48,252 bases of DNA. Source: a virus. Made by a program: the position numbers and the translations under genes. Numbering within the stretch: the first letter of the stretch is position 1; each line of letters begins with the position of its first letter. Positions 5,898-12,927 of the stretch are shown here, one piece after another. The stretch lies in the IMG/VR virus record IMGVR_UViG_3300037264_002810, positions 1-48,252 of that record; one strand, given 5' to 3'. The notes beneath the pieces are model-generated. The model was not told the DNA's origin, searched no databases, and saw only the letters and a program-made list of their open reading frames with translations.

Positions 5898-7298
5898 ATG
5901 TCAGTTTACCGTCAGGTCGAATTAAAATCAGATTTAAAGCCCGAAGATATTTCAGGAAAGACAATTTCGGAAATACTGTTTTACCTTAAAGAAACAGAAG
6001 AGAACGCTTTTACTTGTTATCGGTGCGGAACGCTTTACAGTCGGACGATGGAACGCCGAATAATTACAAAAGACGAACCACTTCTTCCCTATCATATTCA
6101 AAGTATTTGCGACGCTTGTTTGGCTCATAACGTTCGGGAAAATTTTGCCCGGTCGGGAGTGAGGAAAGAAGTCTTTATCGAATGCGAGGTATGCAAAAAA
6201 TTTATCTTAATCGCTGGATTGTCTTACTACGAGAACGAAAGATTTAGGGATTATTTTATACGCCGGAGTAGTGATAGAATTGTTTATCTCGGCAGCACCG
6301 GCAAAGTGTCTTGTATTTGTAATGATTGTACAGAGCAGAGGATTAAAGAAATAGTCCCCTGCTCGAATTGTGGTAATGAAGGGGATGTTATACATAACGC
6401 AATCAGTCTAAAAAGAGGTGAAAAGATTTTCTTATGCTCCCGGTGCAATACGCCGGAACAACAATACCCGAAAGTAGAACACGTTATTTGCTCAAAGTTA
6501 ATGCCTTATTGTTACACGCCCGGAATATATTATCCCCGGAAATTAAGCACCGAACGCAATCCCCGCTTTTTCGGGGTCGAAATAGAGGTATCTTTTGACT
6601 TCGAACAAACCCGGCACGGATTATCGCTATTAAGTGATACAATATGGAATTTAATAAAATCCTCTCTCGATTATGACGGACAACCGTTTTTTTATTGCAA
6701 ATATGACGGCTCTTTAGGCAGTAGGGGAATTGAAGTTGTATCAATGCCTTTTTCGTGGTTGTGGTATAAAAAGAACCGGGGAATTTTTGATGCTGTATGG
6801 AACTTGAAAAAAATTGGCTACTCAGCAGACCATCGCCGGGAATGTGGCTTACATATTCACACTTCAAAAACAACAATTTCAAGCCTTACAGTTTACAAGT
6901 TGGGATGCTTTATTTTTAGAAATAAGAATTTTATCAATAAAATTTCTTCGCGCTTATCCGGGGGACTGAATAAATACTGTACCGATTTTCCGTCAGCAAA
7001 TTTAGGCAAGGGATTAAGTAACAGTAAATACGGGAAAACATACAGCAGCGACCATCATTTAGCATTGAGTACGTCAAAAAAAGATACAGTCGAACTAAGG
7101 ATATTTCAAGGGACGCTATCCCCGGTCATGTTCGAAGCAAATCTTGGCTTTTATAATGCCCTGATTGAATTTTGCGAAAATAGCCCTGTTCAGATATTCG
7201 CAAACCCCCGCAAAATGACGGGATTATTTAAAAAATTTGTCAAGGATAAAGCAGAGTATCAATGCCTAAACCATAAAATAAATTTCTTGAGCCTTTAG
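5898..7298 (+). CDS. Amidoligase (COOH-NH2 ligase) with N-terminal zinc ribbons
   Basis: A 466-residue protein from the ATG after GAGGGGAG. Residues 1-210 carry several Cys pairs (CYRC, CDAC, CEVC, CNDC, CSNC, CSRC), like a string of zinc ribbons. From about 220 an amidoligase domain appears: FGVEIEV (225-231), YDGSL then GIEVVS (about 274-287), CGLHIHTSK (about 315) and ELRIFQGTL (about 398). These match the glutamine-synthetase-like amidoligases described by Aravind and co-workers, which join carboxyl and amino groups using ATP. The next gene encodes a glutamine amidotransferase, a pairing reported for this class. Likely targets are peptide or protein side chains; the substrate here is unknown. 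Confidence 0.8.
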   Translation: MSVYRQVELKSDLKPEDISGKTISEILFYLKETEENAFTCYRCGTLYSRTMERRIITKDEPLLPYHIQSICDACLAHNVRENFARSGVRKEVFIECEVCKKFILIAGLSYYENERFRDYFIRRSSDRIVYLGSTGKVSCICNDCTEQRIKEIVPCSNCGNEGDVIHNAISLKRGEKIFLCSRCNTPEQQYPKVEHVICSKLMPYCYTPGIYYPRKLSTERNPRFFGVEIEVSFDFEQTRHGLSLLSDTIWNLIKSSLDYDGQPFFYCKYDGSLGSRGIEVVSMPFSWLWYKKNRGIFDAVWNLKKIGYSADHRRECGLHIHTSKTTISSLTVYKLGCFIFRNKNFINKISSRLSGGLNKYCTDFPSANLGKGLSNSKYGKTYSSDHHLALSTSKKDTVELRIFQGTLSPVMFEANLGFYNALIEFCENSPVQIFANPRKMTGLFKKFVKDKAEYQCLNHKINFLSL

Positions 7299-7312
7299 GG
7301 AGTGAGTGAGAA

Positions 7313-8089
7313 ATGTGCGTCATAATCTACAAGCCCGAAAATGAAAAAATAACGTATAAGAATCTTGAAAAATGCTTTACTCAAAACCCGGACGGTGCTG
7401 GCATAATGTTCCCGAACGCTGGCAAGGTTGTTATTGTCAAGGGTCTTATGTCGTGGAAAGAATTTAAAGATAAAATCGCCCGGCTCAATGCCGTTTACAA
7501 TTTTGAAGCCCGCCCGGTTGTGTACCACTTCAGAATAAAATCAGCCGGGGATAAAACAGCCGAAAACACTCACCCCTTTAGAATAAACAAAGAACTGGCT
7601 TATTGTCACAACGGGACTATTAACATCGAAACCAACAAAAAAGGCGAATCAGACACGTCAGCCTTTTGCCGGCTTGTCTTAAAACGCTTAGAACAAAATG
7701 TTTTTGAATCTCCAGCCGTCCGGTATCTTTTATCCGGGTGTTTGCGAACGGATAAAATGGTCTTTATGAATGGCCGGGGTGATATTTATATCGTTAATGA
7801 GAACTTGGGAACTAAACGCGGGGAGGTGTGGTTTTCGAATACCAGTTGGGAATACGAACGCCACAGCTACACTTGCACAACGCAGACTATTGGTATGATT
7901 TCCCGGCAAGGTAGATATGGGGAATACTGTTATTCTTGCGGCAGGTCTTTAGAAAGAGAAGAGTTAAAAATATACGAACACACTCCCTTTTGCTCTCAGT
8001 GTTATCAGCACCTAAATATCCCGGTGCTGAATTTAATATCTAAAATTGTCGAAGATTATTGGAAAACAAACTATGCAGAGTATTATTGA
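7313..8089 (+). CDS. Class II (Ntn-type) glutamine amidotransferase
   Basis: A 258-residue protein beginning MCVIIY, so Cys2 would become the N-terminal nucleophile. Further class II motifs are PDGAGI (about 28-33), HFR (about 71), THPF (about 86) and CHNGTI (about 98-103). A C-terminal zinc ribbon (CYSCG ... CSQC, about 206-233) is added. Such domains release ammonia from glutamine, or act as related N-terminal nucleophile hydrolases. It lies 14 bases after the amidoligase gene with a GGGAGTGAG ribosome binding site, so the two probably work together, either as ammonia donor and ligase or as maker and remover of an amide bond. Confidence 0.85.
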   Translation: MCVIIYKPENEKITYKNLEKCFTQNPDGAGIMFPNAGKVVIVKGLMSWKEFKDKIARLNAVYNFEARPVVYHFRIKSAGDKTAENTHPFRINKELAYCHNGTINIETNKKGESDTSAFCRLVLKRLEQNVFESPAVRYLLSGCLRTDKMVFMNGRGDIYIVNENLGTKRGEVWFSNTSWEYERHSYTCTTQTIGMISRQGRYGEYCYSCGRSLEREELKIYEHTPFCSQCYQHLNIPVLNLISKIVEDYWKTNYAEYY

Positions 8090-8101
8090 GGAACTTAAAA
8101 A

Positions 8102-8419
8102 ATGGGAAAAGAACCTGATTATACAATCACACTCCGGGTCATGTTAGCGAATCTCGAAACGATTAAGCAAAAAATACGAATAGCAACATCTTCACCGTCA
8201 ACGGATACCATCAGCACCTACGCAGACAATTTCGCGTCTTACGCTGAGACTGCAATTGTAAACATCAACCGGGCAATAAGCACCTGCCGGGATATAGATT
8301 TGCTATTGGATGAGTTTGAGAAAAACAGACTAAAAACTCTCAAAGAAAACAGAGAACGCAGCCCGGTTGTTAAAAATAGTTGGCCTATACACAAAGATAG
8401 TAGGGGTAATATATGTTAA
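8102..8419 (+). CDS. Hypothetical helical protein
   Basis: A 105-residue, mostly helical protein without a recognised family. It follows the amidotransferase gene by 12 bases and its end overlaps the next start by seven bases, so it belongs to the same transcript. Possible accessory of the amidoligase pair by position only. Confidence 0.7.
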   Translation: MGKEPDYTITLRVMLANLETIKQKIRIATSSPSTDTISTYADNFASYAETAIVNINRAISTCRDIDLLLDEFEKNRLKTLKENRERSPVVKNSWPIHKDSRGNIC

Positions 8420-8754
8420 AAATAATAGGACTATTCAATAAAGATAATGAAGCCGCTCCTGAAGAAATTCCCTCTTGTGTTATATGCGAATATGTCAACG
8501 GCAAGGCTACGGTTAAAATGTGCGAATATATAAAACAGCACGTTGATGCTGTAATCGACGCGCTTGCTAATAACAGCAAAACAGAACCGGCGGCGGGAAC
8601 TTATTCGACGCTCCGGCTTGCGGCTTGTCGGTGTGCAAAGTCCACCCGTCAAGCCTATCAGTTTAAACAGTCCGGGGACGCTGTTGCTAAGTTAAAATGG
8701 TACGATACAAACATTGTTAGAAAAAATAGTAAAATGCGCAAAGTTTATACTTGA
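8413..8754 (+). CDS. Hypothetical protein, last gene of the amidoligase operon
   Basis: A 113-residue protein with scattered Cys (CVIC near 22-25, then CEY and CRC) but no clear zinc motif; its C-terminal half is basic and helical. Its stop coincides with the -35 hexamer of the next promoter, which marks the end of this gene block. Function unknown. Confidence 0.7.
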   Translation: MLKIIGLFNKDNEAAPEEIPSCVICEYVNGKATVKMCEYIKQHVDAVIDALANNSKTEPAAGTYSTLRLAACRCAKSTRQAYQFKQSGDAVAKLKWYDTNIVRKNSKMRKVYT

Positions 8755-8779
8755 CAAGGGAGTATATAAAGTATATACT
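8751..8779 (+). promoter_or_regulatory. Promoter with overlapping palindromic operator
   Basis: TTGACA (8751-8756), a 17-base spacer and TATACT (8774-8779). The inverted repeat AGTATAT/ATATACT (8761-8767 and 8773-8779) covers the spacer and the -10, as expected for a repressor-blocked promoter. A second repeat, ACTGTTG/CAACAGT (8777-8783 and 8804-8810), could form a hairpin at the start of the transcript. Confidence 0.75.
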
Positions 8780-8829
8780 GTTGGGAGTGTATGAAACGTA
8801 TATCAACAGTTTAATTTAAGGAGTAGAAA

Positions 8830-9027
8830 ATGGGTATGCAAGCAAGTTATGACCTGAAGAGTAAAAAGTGTACTATCGTTATCGATGCCGAGGTTCAGGA
8901 TGTTGGCAATCCTAAGACCTTGCGTTTCTTTACGACGGGGGGGAATATATCGACGGGGATTATGGTCGATGCCGGGGGGAACAAAAGAGAAGTAATTGTT
9001 GGCTTGAACGGATATATAAAACGATAG
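8830..9027 (+). CDS. Small beta-rich protein, unknown function
   Basis: A 65-residue protein preceded by AAGGAG and by its own regulated promoter. The sequence alternates short strands with Gly-rich turns (TTGGNIST, DAGGNKRE), suggesting a small beta-barrel or sheet. No family recognised. A GC-rich hairpin starts two bases after the stop. Confidence 0.7.
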   Translation: MGMQASYDLKSKKCTIVIDAEVQDVGNPKTLRFFTTGGNISTGIMVDAGGNKREVIVGLNGYIKR

Positions 9028-9028
9028 T

Positions 9029-9200
9029 CCCCGGAACTATGTCCGGGGGGTGGTGCGGGGTCGATACTATCCAACGCTGAGGGCGAAGTAAGTAAGCTCC
9101 ATCTAAAAACTCTAGAGTAAGATGGATGATACTGAAAGAAGCCTGTTGCAAGGGACTTGTAAAGCCCATAAAACGCATTATAGCTCCCCGGACTTTTTTA
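9029..9200 (+). ncRNA. Structured leader or regulatory RNA candidate
   Basis: About 170 gene-free bases with strong local structure. CCCCGGA (9029-9035) pairs with TCCGGGG (9042-9048) over a six-base loop. A second copy of CCCCGGA (9186-9192) lies directly before six T, so it could compete for the same TCCGGGG partner and act as a terminator arm. In between are CCATCT/AGATGG (around 9101-9106 and 9122-9127) enclosing ACTCTAGAGT, and TTGCAAG/CTTGTAA. The T tract leads into AAGGATGGTG, the next gene's ribosome binding site. Alternative pairing before a terminator and a start codon is typical of attenuators and riboswitches; no known class is recognised. Confidence 0.5.
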
Positions 9201-9213
9201 AGGATGGTGAGAT

Positions 9214-9444
9214 ATGGTACTTATTGCGGTTGCTGTTGTTTGTTTGGTGATTATTGTTGCGTCAGTTATTGCGGCGGCTGTTATCCCCGGCGACCCGTTT
9301 TGGTTTGCTGTTGTTGCTGTTATAGCCCTGTTCGCTATCACAGCGGCTGTTATTGTTGGCATAATGCAAGGGGGGAGGAGAGAAAATGGCAGATATGCAC
9401 GACACAATCAGGAAATTACAAAGAAGTTTACGGATGAGCTTTGA
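9214..9444 (+). CDS. Small membrane protein with two predicted transmembrane segments
   Basis: A 76-residue protein: residues 2-24 and about 29-51 are hydrophobic and separated by a PGDPFW turn, giving a hairpin in the membrane; the basic tail would face the cytoplasm. It has a good ribosome binding site (AAGGATGGTGA) behind the structured leader. It could alter the host membrane, for example in exclusion of other phages, but nothing specific shows this. It overlaps the next gene by 59 bases. Confidence 0.65.
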   Translation: MVLIAVAVVCLVIIVASVIAAAVIPGDPFWFAVVAVIALFAITAAVIVGIMQGGRRENGRYARHNQEITKKFTDEL

Positions 9445-9616
9445 CCCGGAACAAAGAAAACGCTTGAGACTAATGTACCGGGACGCGGGAAATAGTTATC
9501 GCTTTACAGTTCAACACTCCCGGAGTGTTAAAGTTTACAATAAGACGCAGGAACGGCTGAAACAGTTGTGGGAACAATTTGATTATGATTACGAGTATAT
9601 AGAACGAAAGAGGTGA
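9386..9616 (+). CDS. Small basic helical protein
   Basis: A 76-residue protein with a strong ribosome binding site (GGGAGGAGAG). It is rich in Arg and Lys in the first half (IRKLQRSLRMSF, QRKRLRLMYRD), with a mixed helical C-terminus. No family recognised. The unusually long overlap with the preceding gene means the 3' part of that gene is read in two frames. Confidence 0.65.
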   Translation: MADMHDTIRKLQRSLRMSFDPEQRKRLRLMYRDAGNSYRFTVQHSRSVKVYNKTQERLKQLWEQFDYDYEYIERKR

Positions 9617-9620
9617 TAAG

Positions 9621-10007
9621 ATGAACAGTATAATGTTTAATTCGCTAAGGAGGCAGACGGCCTATTGTGAAGAGTTAATAAAGCTACTGAAAGAGTACGA
9701 AAACCGGGTGAATTATAAGGATGTTAGTATGGTAGTCTTAGTGGCCGAGTTACAATCCCGGATGAGGATTAAAGTTAAAGAAGCCTTTAGCAAAGTAGAT
9801 AAGATACAAAGTAAATCGGTCAGTGATTATGCCGAACAATTGGAAAAGGTTATGCGCGATGTTCAATATATGGCTAAACTAATGGGTTACTTAGAACGGC
9901 TTGACTGTATAGCGCAGTGGGAAATACAAGATAAGGTCGATAAGGTCGATGATAGAGATAAGGATGAGGATGATAGCGAAATAGAGGTGAACGATGACCA
10001 AGGCTAA
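9621..10007 (+). CDS. Helical protein with acidic tail
   Basis: A 128-residue protein: long amphipathic helices (about 10-100), then an extremely acidic tail (about 108-128). It is preceded by AGAGGTGATAAG and overlaps the next start by 14 bases. Acidic tails of this sort occur in DNA mimics and protein-binding regulators, but this is only suggestive. Function unknown. Confidence 0.7.
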   Translation: MNSIMFNSLRRQTAYCEELIKLLKEYENRVNYKDVSMVVLVAELQSRMRIKVKEAFSKVDKIQSKSVSDYAEQLEKVMRDVQYMAKLMGYLERLDCIAQWEIQDKVDKVDDRDKDEDDSEIEVNDDQG

Positions 10008-10458
10008 GAAATTGCGGGGATGGTTGAATAAGCTGATATTTGGCAAGGTTCGGCAGGTACGTCGAAATCAAACACCAGTACCGCTGGATGAGTTTTTAGG
10101 GGATGTTGAGAAAGCACTGGCCGGGGATGAGTTTAGATATATTCAACACACCGGAAAGAGTAAAGAAGATGAAGAACGGTATGGAAATAGTTATGTGAGG
10201 CCGGGGGAAAGATGGGTACAAAGGGGGGAGAATTGGGTTAAGACGGTTGATAAGGATGAGGATAAGAAAGACAATACATATTGTTGCTGTACAGAACCTT
10301 TACTCGGTATAAAGCCGGGAGTTGGGGTGAAGTGTAGGTTGTGTAATAAGTTGGTGTTTACAGAGACAGGAGAAACCTTTGAAGGGTGTTCGGTGGGTGA
10401 ACTTTTGAGAATTATCGAGAAAATGACAACAACCGAAAAACAGGATAAGAATGAGTAA
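9994..10458 (+). CDS. Zinc-ribbon-like hypothetical protein
   Basis: A 154-residue protein. The N-terminus is basic (TKAKKLRGWLNKLIFGKVRQ) and a zinc-ribbon-like element lies at about 109-136 (CCC ... CRLC). The start has GAGGTGA upstream, inside the end of the previous gene. No family recognised. Confidence 0.7.
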   Translation: MTKAKKLRGWLNKLIFGKVRQVRRNQTPVPLDEFLGDVEKALAGDEFRYIQHTGKSKEDEERYGNSYVRPGERWVQRGENWVKTVDKDEDKKDNTYCCCTEPLLGIKPGVGVKCRLCNKLVFTETGETFEGCSVGELLRIIEKMTTTEKQDKNE

Positions 10459-10560
10459 TTCAGTGGTAAAGTTTAGAAGTAAAGTATTTGAATAAGAGTA
10501 TATGTCTTATAGCTTAAGGGACATTATAATCACACTGTCAATAAAAAACAAGGGAAAAAT

Positions 10561-10827
10561 ATGACTATGAAAAAGAAAATAAGCAAAAAAAGCAAAATAA
10601 GCAAAAAAGTGTCTAAACGTAGCAAGATAATGACTAAATGTGGTAAGATGGGTAATATAGAGGGTAAAAAGAGGTGTAAAGTTAAGGGATGCGGCTCTAA
10701 TTCTACCAAACTAATTACCGCCCCGGACGTTATTAAAGCACTCAAAGACTTAATCCCGATAAAGCGTTTTTCGGCTTGCTGGTATGAACATAACAGGTGC
10801 TGGAATATAAACATATTTACAGATTGA
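10561..10827 (+). CDS. Lysine-rich small protein
   Basis: An 88-residue protein whose first 40 residues are mostly Lys, Ser and Ile in short repeats (KKISKKSKISKKVSKRSK), followed by a Cys-bearing part (CKVKGCG, later CWYEHNRCW). The strongly basic tail suggests nucleic-acid binding. AAGGGA precedes the start. The 100 bases before it hold AT-rich sequence without a clear promoter. Confidence 0.6.
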   Translation: MTMKKKISKKSKISKKVSKRSKIMTKCGKMGNIEGKKRCKVKGCGSNSTKLITAPDVIKALKDLIPIKRFSACWYEHNRCWNINIFTD

Positions 10828-11249
10828 TTATTCTCTCTTCTCCTCCTTTTAATAGGCGGGTTATTGAGTGACATGCTCTTTAGCCCGCCACTTCTTTTGC
10901 TTGTCTTGCTTGTCCCAATAGAACAACTAAACTGAGTGACTATGCTGTAAAGGCCTTAAAACAGGGCGTTTTAGTATAGGCGTTATTGAGGCAGGAATGA
11001 GTGAAACATAACATCTATACTCGGACGTTGTGGATTTTCAATGTCTTAAATGCGGATGGGGGTATGGGTGTAGGTATGCCGCTGCTTGGGAGTCCCGTTG
11101 CGTCGCGACCTCCCCTATATGACGTCTCTTTCCATCTATTTCCTTTTGGTTTCCAACGGTGACACGGTGTGTAAATTTAGAAAACGGTATTTTTTTTATT
11201 GATTTTGGAAAGGTTGTGGAAAAATTTTATAATTTTTATAATTTTGTTG
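10828..11249. other. Gene-free stretch with hairpins
   Basis: No convincing gene is seen. A GC stem GGCGGG (10855-10860) with CCCGCC (10884-10889) over a 23-base loop may be a weak terminator. GGGAG (11088-11092) with CTCCC (11110-11114), extended inward by TC/GA across a one-base bulge, forms another hairpin without a T run. The last 30 bases are very AT-rich and lead into a promoter. Confidence 0.5.
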
Positions 11250-11278
11250 TTGACGTGCGAGTGTATATTTTGTATATT
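11250..11278 (+). promoter_or_regulatory. Middle promoter upstream of a small basic-protein gene
   Basis: TTGACG (11250-11255), a 17-base spacer and TATATT (11273-11278), behind an AT-rich upstream element. It sits about 34 bases upstream of the preferred start of the next gene. Confidence 0.6.
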
Positions 11279-11311
11279 CCAAATAATAATGATTTAATGA
11301 AAGGGAAACAG

Positions 11312-11512
11312 ATGTTAAATAAGGAATTGGGGCATTTAGCTAAATTCTCTTCTTTAAGCAGGGAAGATTTGGACTGTTTAGATGGATTATGTGCCTCTGG
11401 CAAAATAAAAGTTCCCTCTCGTCGTATTGGTAGAAAGGGGTTTTCGGTCATGCTGGAACATCATATTAAAGATTGGGTACGGAAGGCGAAGAAGAAGGAC
11501 GGGGGAATATAA
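11312..11512 (+). CDS. Small basic, possibly DNA-binding protein
   Basis: A 66-residue protein from the ATG at 11312, chosen because AAAGGG precedes it and a promoter lies just upstream; an in-frame ATG at 11297 is an alternative. Features are REDLDCLDGLCASGKIKVPS, which could be a helix-turn-helix core, and a basic C-terminus (WVRKAKKKDGG). It is a candidate regulator, not assignable to a family. Confidence 0.6.
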   Translation: MLNKELGHLAKFSSLSREDLDCLDGLCASGKIKVPSRRIGRKGFSVMLEHHIKDWVRKAKKKDGGI

Positions 11513-11739
11513 TGGCAGAGGACTACGTTCTTTTTAAAAGTTAATAAGATAGTAATAGTGGTGTTAATAGCATCAGGGTTAATTAAGGGACGGGTCGGAC
11601 CGTAATCCTTTTTAGCGAAGAGTGGTTTAACTGTCTATTAAGCGGGGACAGGTAGGAGCGGGGTGGGGAATCCTGCCTATTGCTATCTTTTAGAAGTTAA
11701 TAATGGTGGGACTATTAGTTAAGTAGAAAGGAAAACACA
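11513..11739 (+). other. Gene-free stretch with hairpins before the sponge-like gene
   Basis: ACGG/CCGT (11590-11593 and 11600-11603) is followed closely by CCTTTTTA and could be a weak terminator. AGGTAGGA (11650-11657) pairs with TCCTGCCT (11671-11678) with one G-U pair. The motif CTTTTAGAAGTT occurs near 11686 and again just after the next gene, near 12088. Function unknown. Confidence 0.45.
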
Positions 11740-12087
11740 ATGGAAACAGTAAGAAACGGGGAGTATTTAAATGTGTTAGTGTTAGACGAGGCGTGGCAGG
11801 AGCATGCCTGTCATAAGTACGAGATTGTGCTTGCTGAAAATCGTAACCAAGTTGCTTGCACAATAGACTTTCAAAATGGCCCTATTCAAGAGAGGGGCGT
11901 GAACGGTGTGCAGAATGAGGATTTATTGGCCGTAGTTATTCACAGGCTACAAGGCTTTCAGTCTGGCAGTTTCTCCTGTCGAGAAAATGCTATTGCTCTG
12001 ACTAAGATTCAAGAGGCTTTGATGTGGCTCGAGAAGAGGACTGCTGATAGAAAAGCAAGGGGCGTTGAAGGCAAAAACATATTATAG
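11740..12087 (+). CDS. Acb2/Tad1-like cyclic-nucleotide sponge candidate
   Basis: A 115-residue protein. The C-terminal half resembles phage proteins that I recall being grouped with the Acb2/Tad1 hairpin domain: IDFQNGPIQERGVNG, then a helix LLAVVIHRLQGFQSG, then CRENAIALTKIQEALMWLEK, and RGVEG near the end. Acb2 and Tad1 bind cyclic di- and trinucleotides or cyclic ADP-ribose isomers and so block CBASS or Thoeris defence. The T4 Acb2 homologue has a similar helix (tiAktKLkEAsMWa). The match is from memory of motif style, so the activity is inferred. AAAGGA precedes the start, and structured non-coding stretches flank the gene. Confidence 0.6.
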   Translation: METVRNGEYLNVLVLDEAWQEHACHKYEIVLAENRNQVACTIDFQNGPIQERGVNGVQNEDLLAVVIHRLQGFQSGSFSCRENAIALTKIQEALMWLEKRTADRKARGVEGKNIL

Positions 12088-12113
12088 CTTTTAGAAGTTC
12101 TTTGAAATATTAC

Positions 12114-12354
12114 GGTGGCAGTGGCGGAAGTCGACGCGGTAAGTGTGCGTGCACTGCACTATAAATTGTAGCATGCCACCACCCAAGCCACGGAGTGGGC
12201 TGGATTTTCTTCTCCTCCTCCAAGTTGTGGTTATATCATTTCCCACGACGACTTTTTCGCTACGGTCTTCCCCGGTTGCCGTTCCTCAAAGAACACCGGA
12301 AGACATATCTTCAAGTTTTTCAGAGATTCTCCATTACGCCTTCCGGCCCACTCC
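12114..12354 (+). ncRNA. Candidate structured RNA downstream of the sponge-like gene
   Basis: About 240 bases without a plausible gene contain two long-range stems: GGTGGCA (12114-12120) with TGCCACC (12174-12180), and a 12-bp stem pairing 12192-12203 with 12343-12354 (one U-G pair). Inside the second lie GTTC/GAAC and an imperfect CTTCC-CGGT/ACCGGAAG helix around 12270-12305. The density of complementary segments exceeds that in nearby coding DNA. No known RNA family is recognised and no promoter is obvious, so it could be a leader, a processed RNA or a decayed gene. Confidence 0.45.
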
Positions 12355-12392
12355 ATTTTGCAATTATCAATATATTCTTGAAAGGGTTTGTA

Positions 12393-12602
12393 ATGAGTAT
12401 TGTAGAGAAGTTGAAGCAGAACTTAGCGAAGTTTGATTGTTTATCTTTGGAGGAGCAGCAGTTTTTAGATGAATTACAAAACACTGAAGGCATGGTTCAG
12501 TTTCTTGGAAGCGACGGTGTATGGCGTCCAAGCACGGGCGGTAGCGGTTGTTACCGCAAGTTTCGTTATCGTCTCGCTCCCGAGGTCAAGGATTTATACT
12601 AA
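12393..12602 (+). CDS. Small hypothetical protein
   Basis: A 69-residue protein starting at the ATG after GAAAGGG; the longer open frame upstream overlaps the structured segment and lacks a good start. An N-terminal amphipathic helix (VEKLKQNLAKFDCLSLEEQ) precedes a Gly/Tyr/Arg-rich end. Function unknown. Confidence 0.6.
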   Translation: MSIVEKLKQNLAKFDCLSLEEQQFLDELQNTEGMVQFLGSDGVWRPSTGGSGCYRKFRYRLAPEVKDLY

Positions 12603-12622
12603 TTTCTTAGAAAGGGTTGGAT

Positions 12623-12913
12623 ATGTGTACGAACTGGTGGATTGTATTGCTTATTTTATCAGTGGGGATAGTTCTCTCTATCTGGATTGTCTGGGAGTTG
12701 AAGGATGAGAAGAGTGTTTTAAGGGACGGGCCAGACGATAAAGACCTGAGGTTTTGGCATTACTTAAAGTTTATTTACTTAGTGTTTGCAATAGTATTCG
12801 TCGTGACCACGGTGGCCGGGGTAGTCGCTCTGTTGGCGGCGTTCAGCGTCTTTACTTTGTTTATAACGGTTCCTACTATCGTCGCGGCGATTGGGTATTT
12901 TTCTCCAGATTAA
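12623..12913 (+). CDS. Small membrane protein with three predicted transmembrane segments
   Basis: A 96-residue protein from the ATG seven bases after GAAAGGG. Hydrophobic segments lie at about 5-24, 48-70 and 72-90, with a charged loop (KDEKSVLRDGPDDKDLR) after the first. Its place beside a putative anti-defence gene would suit a membrane-acting host-interaction protein, but nothing specific supports this. The GAAAGGGTTGGAT leader is shared with the next gene. Confidence 0.65.
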   Translation: MCTNWWIVLLILSVGIVLSIWIVWELKDEKSVLRDGPDDKDLRFWHYLKFIYLVFAIVFVVTTVAGVVALLAAFSVFTLFITVPTIVAAIGYFSPD

Positions 12914-12927
12914 GAAAGGGTTGGATT

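Noticed and set aside
6484-6882. Opposite-strand frame within the amidoligase gene
   Set aside because: It is a shadow of a gene with clear motifs; no ribosome binding site and no protein-like composition.
9029-9213. tRNA or group I intron
   Set aside because: No cloverleaf, T-loop or intron core pairing could be built, and no interrupted gene flanks it.
12143-12436. Protein-coding frame over the structured segment
   Set aside because: It uses a GTG start without a ribosome binding site, has an unnatural composition, and overlaps the better-supported gene at 12393.
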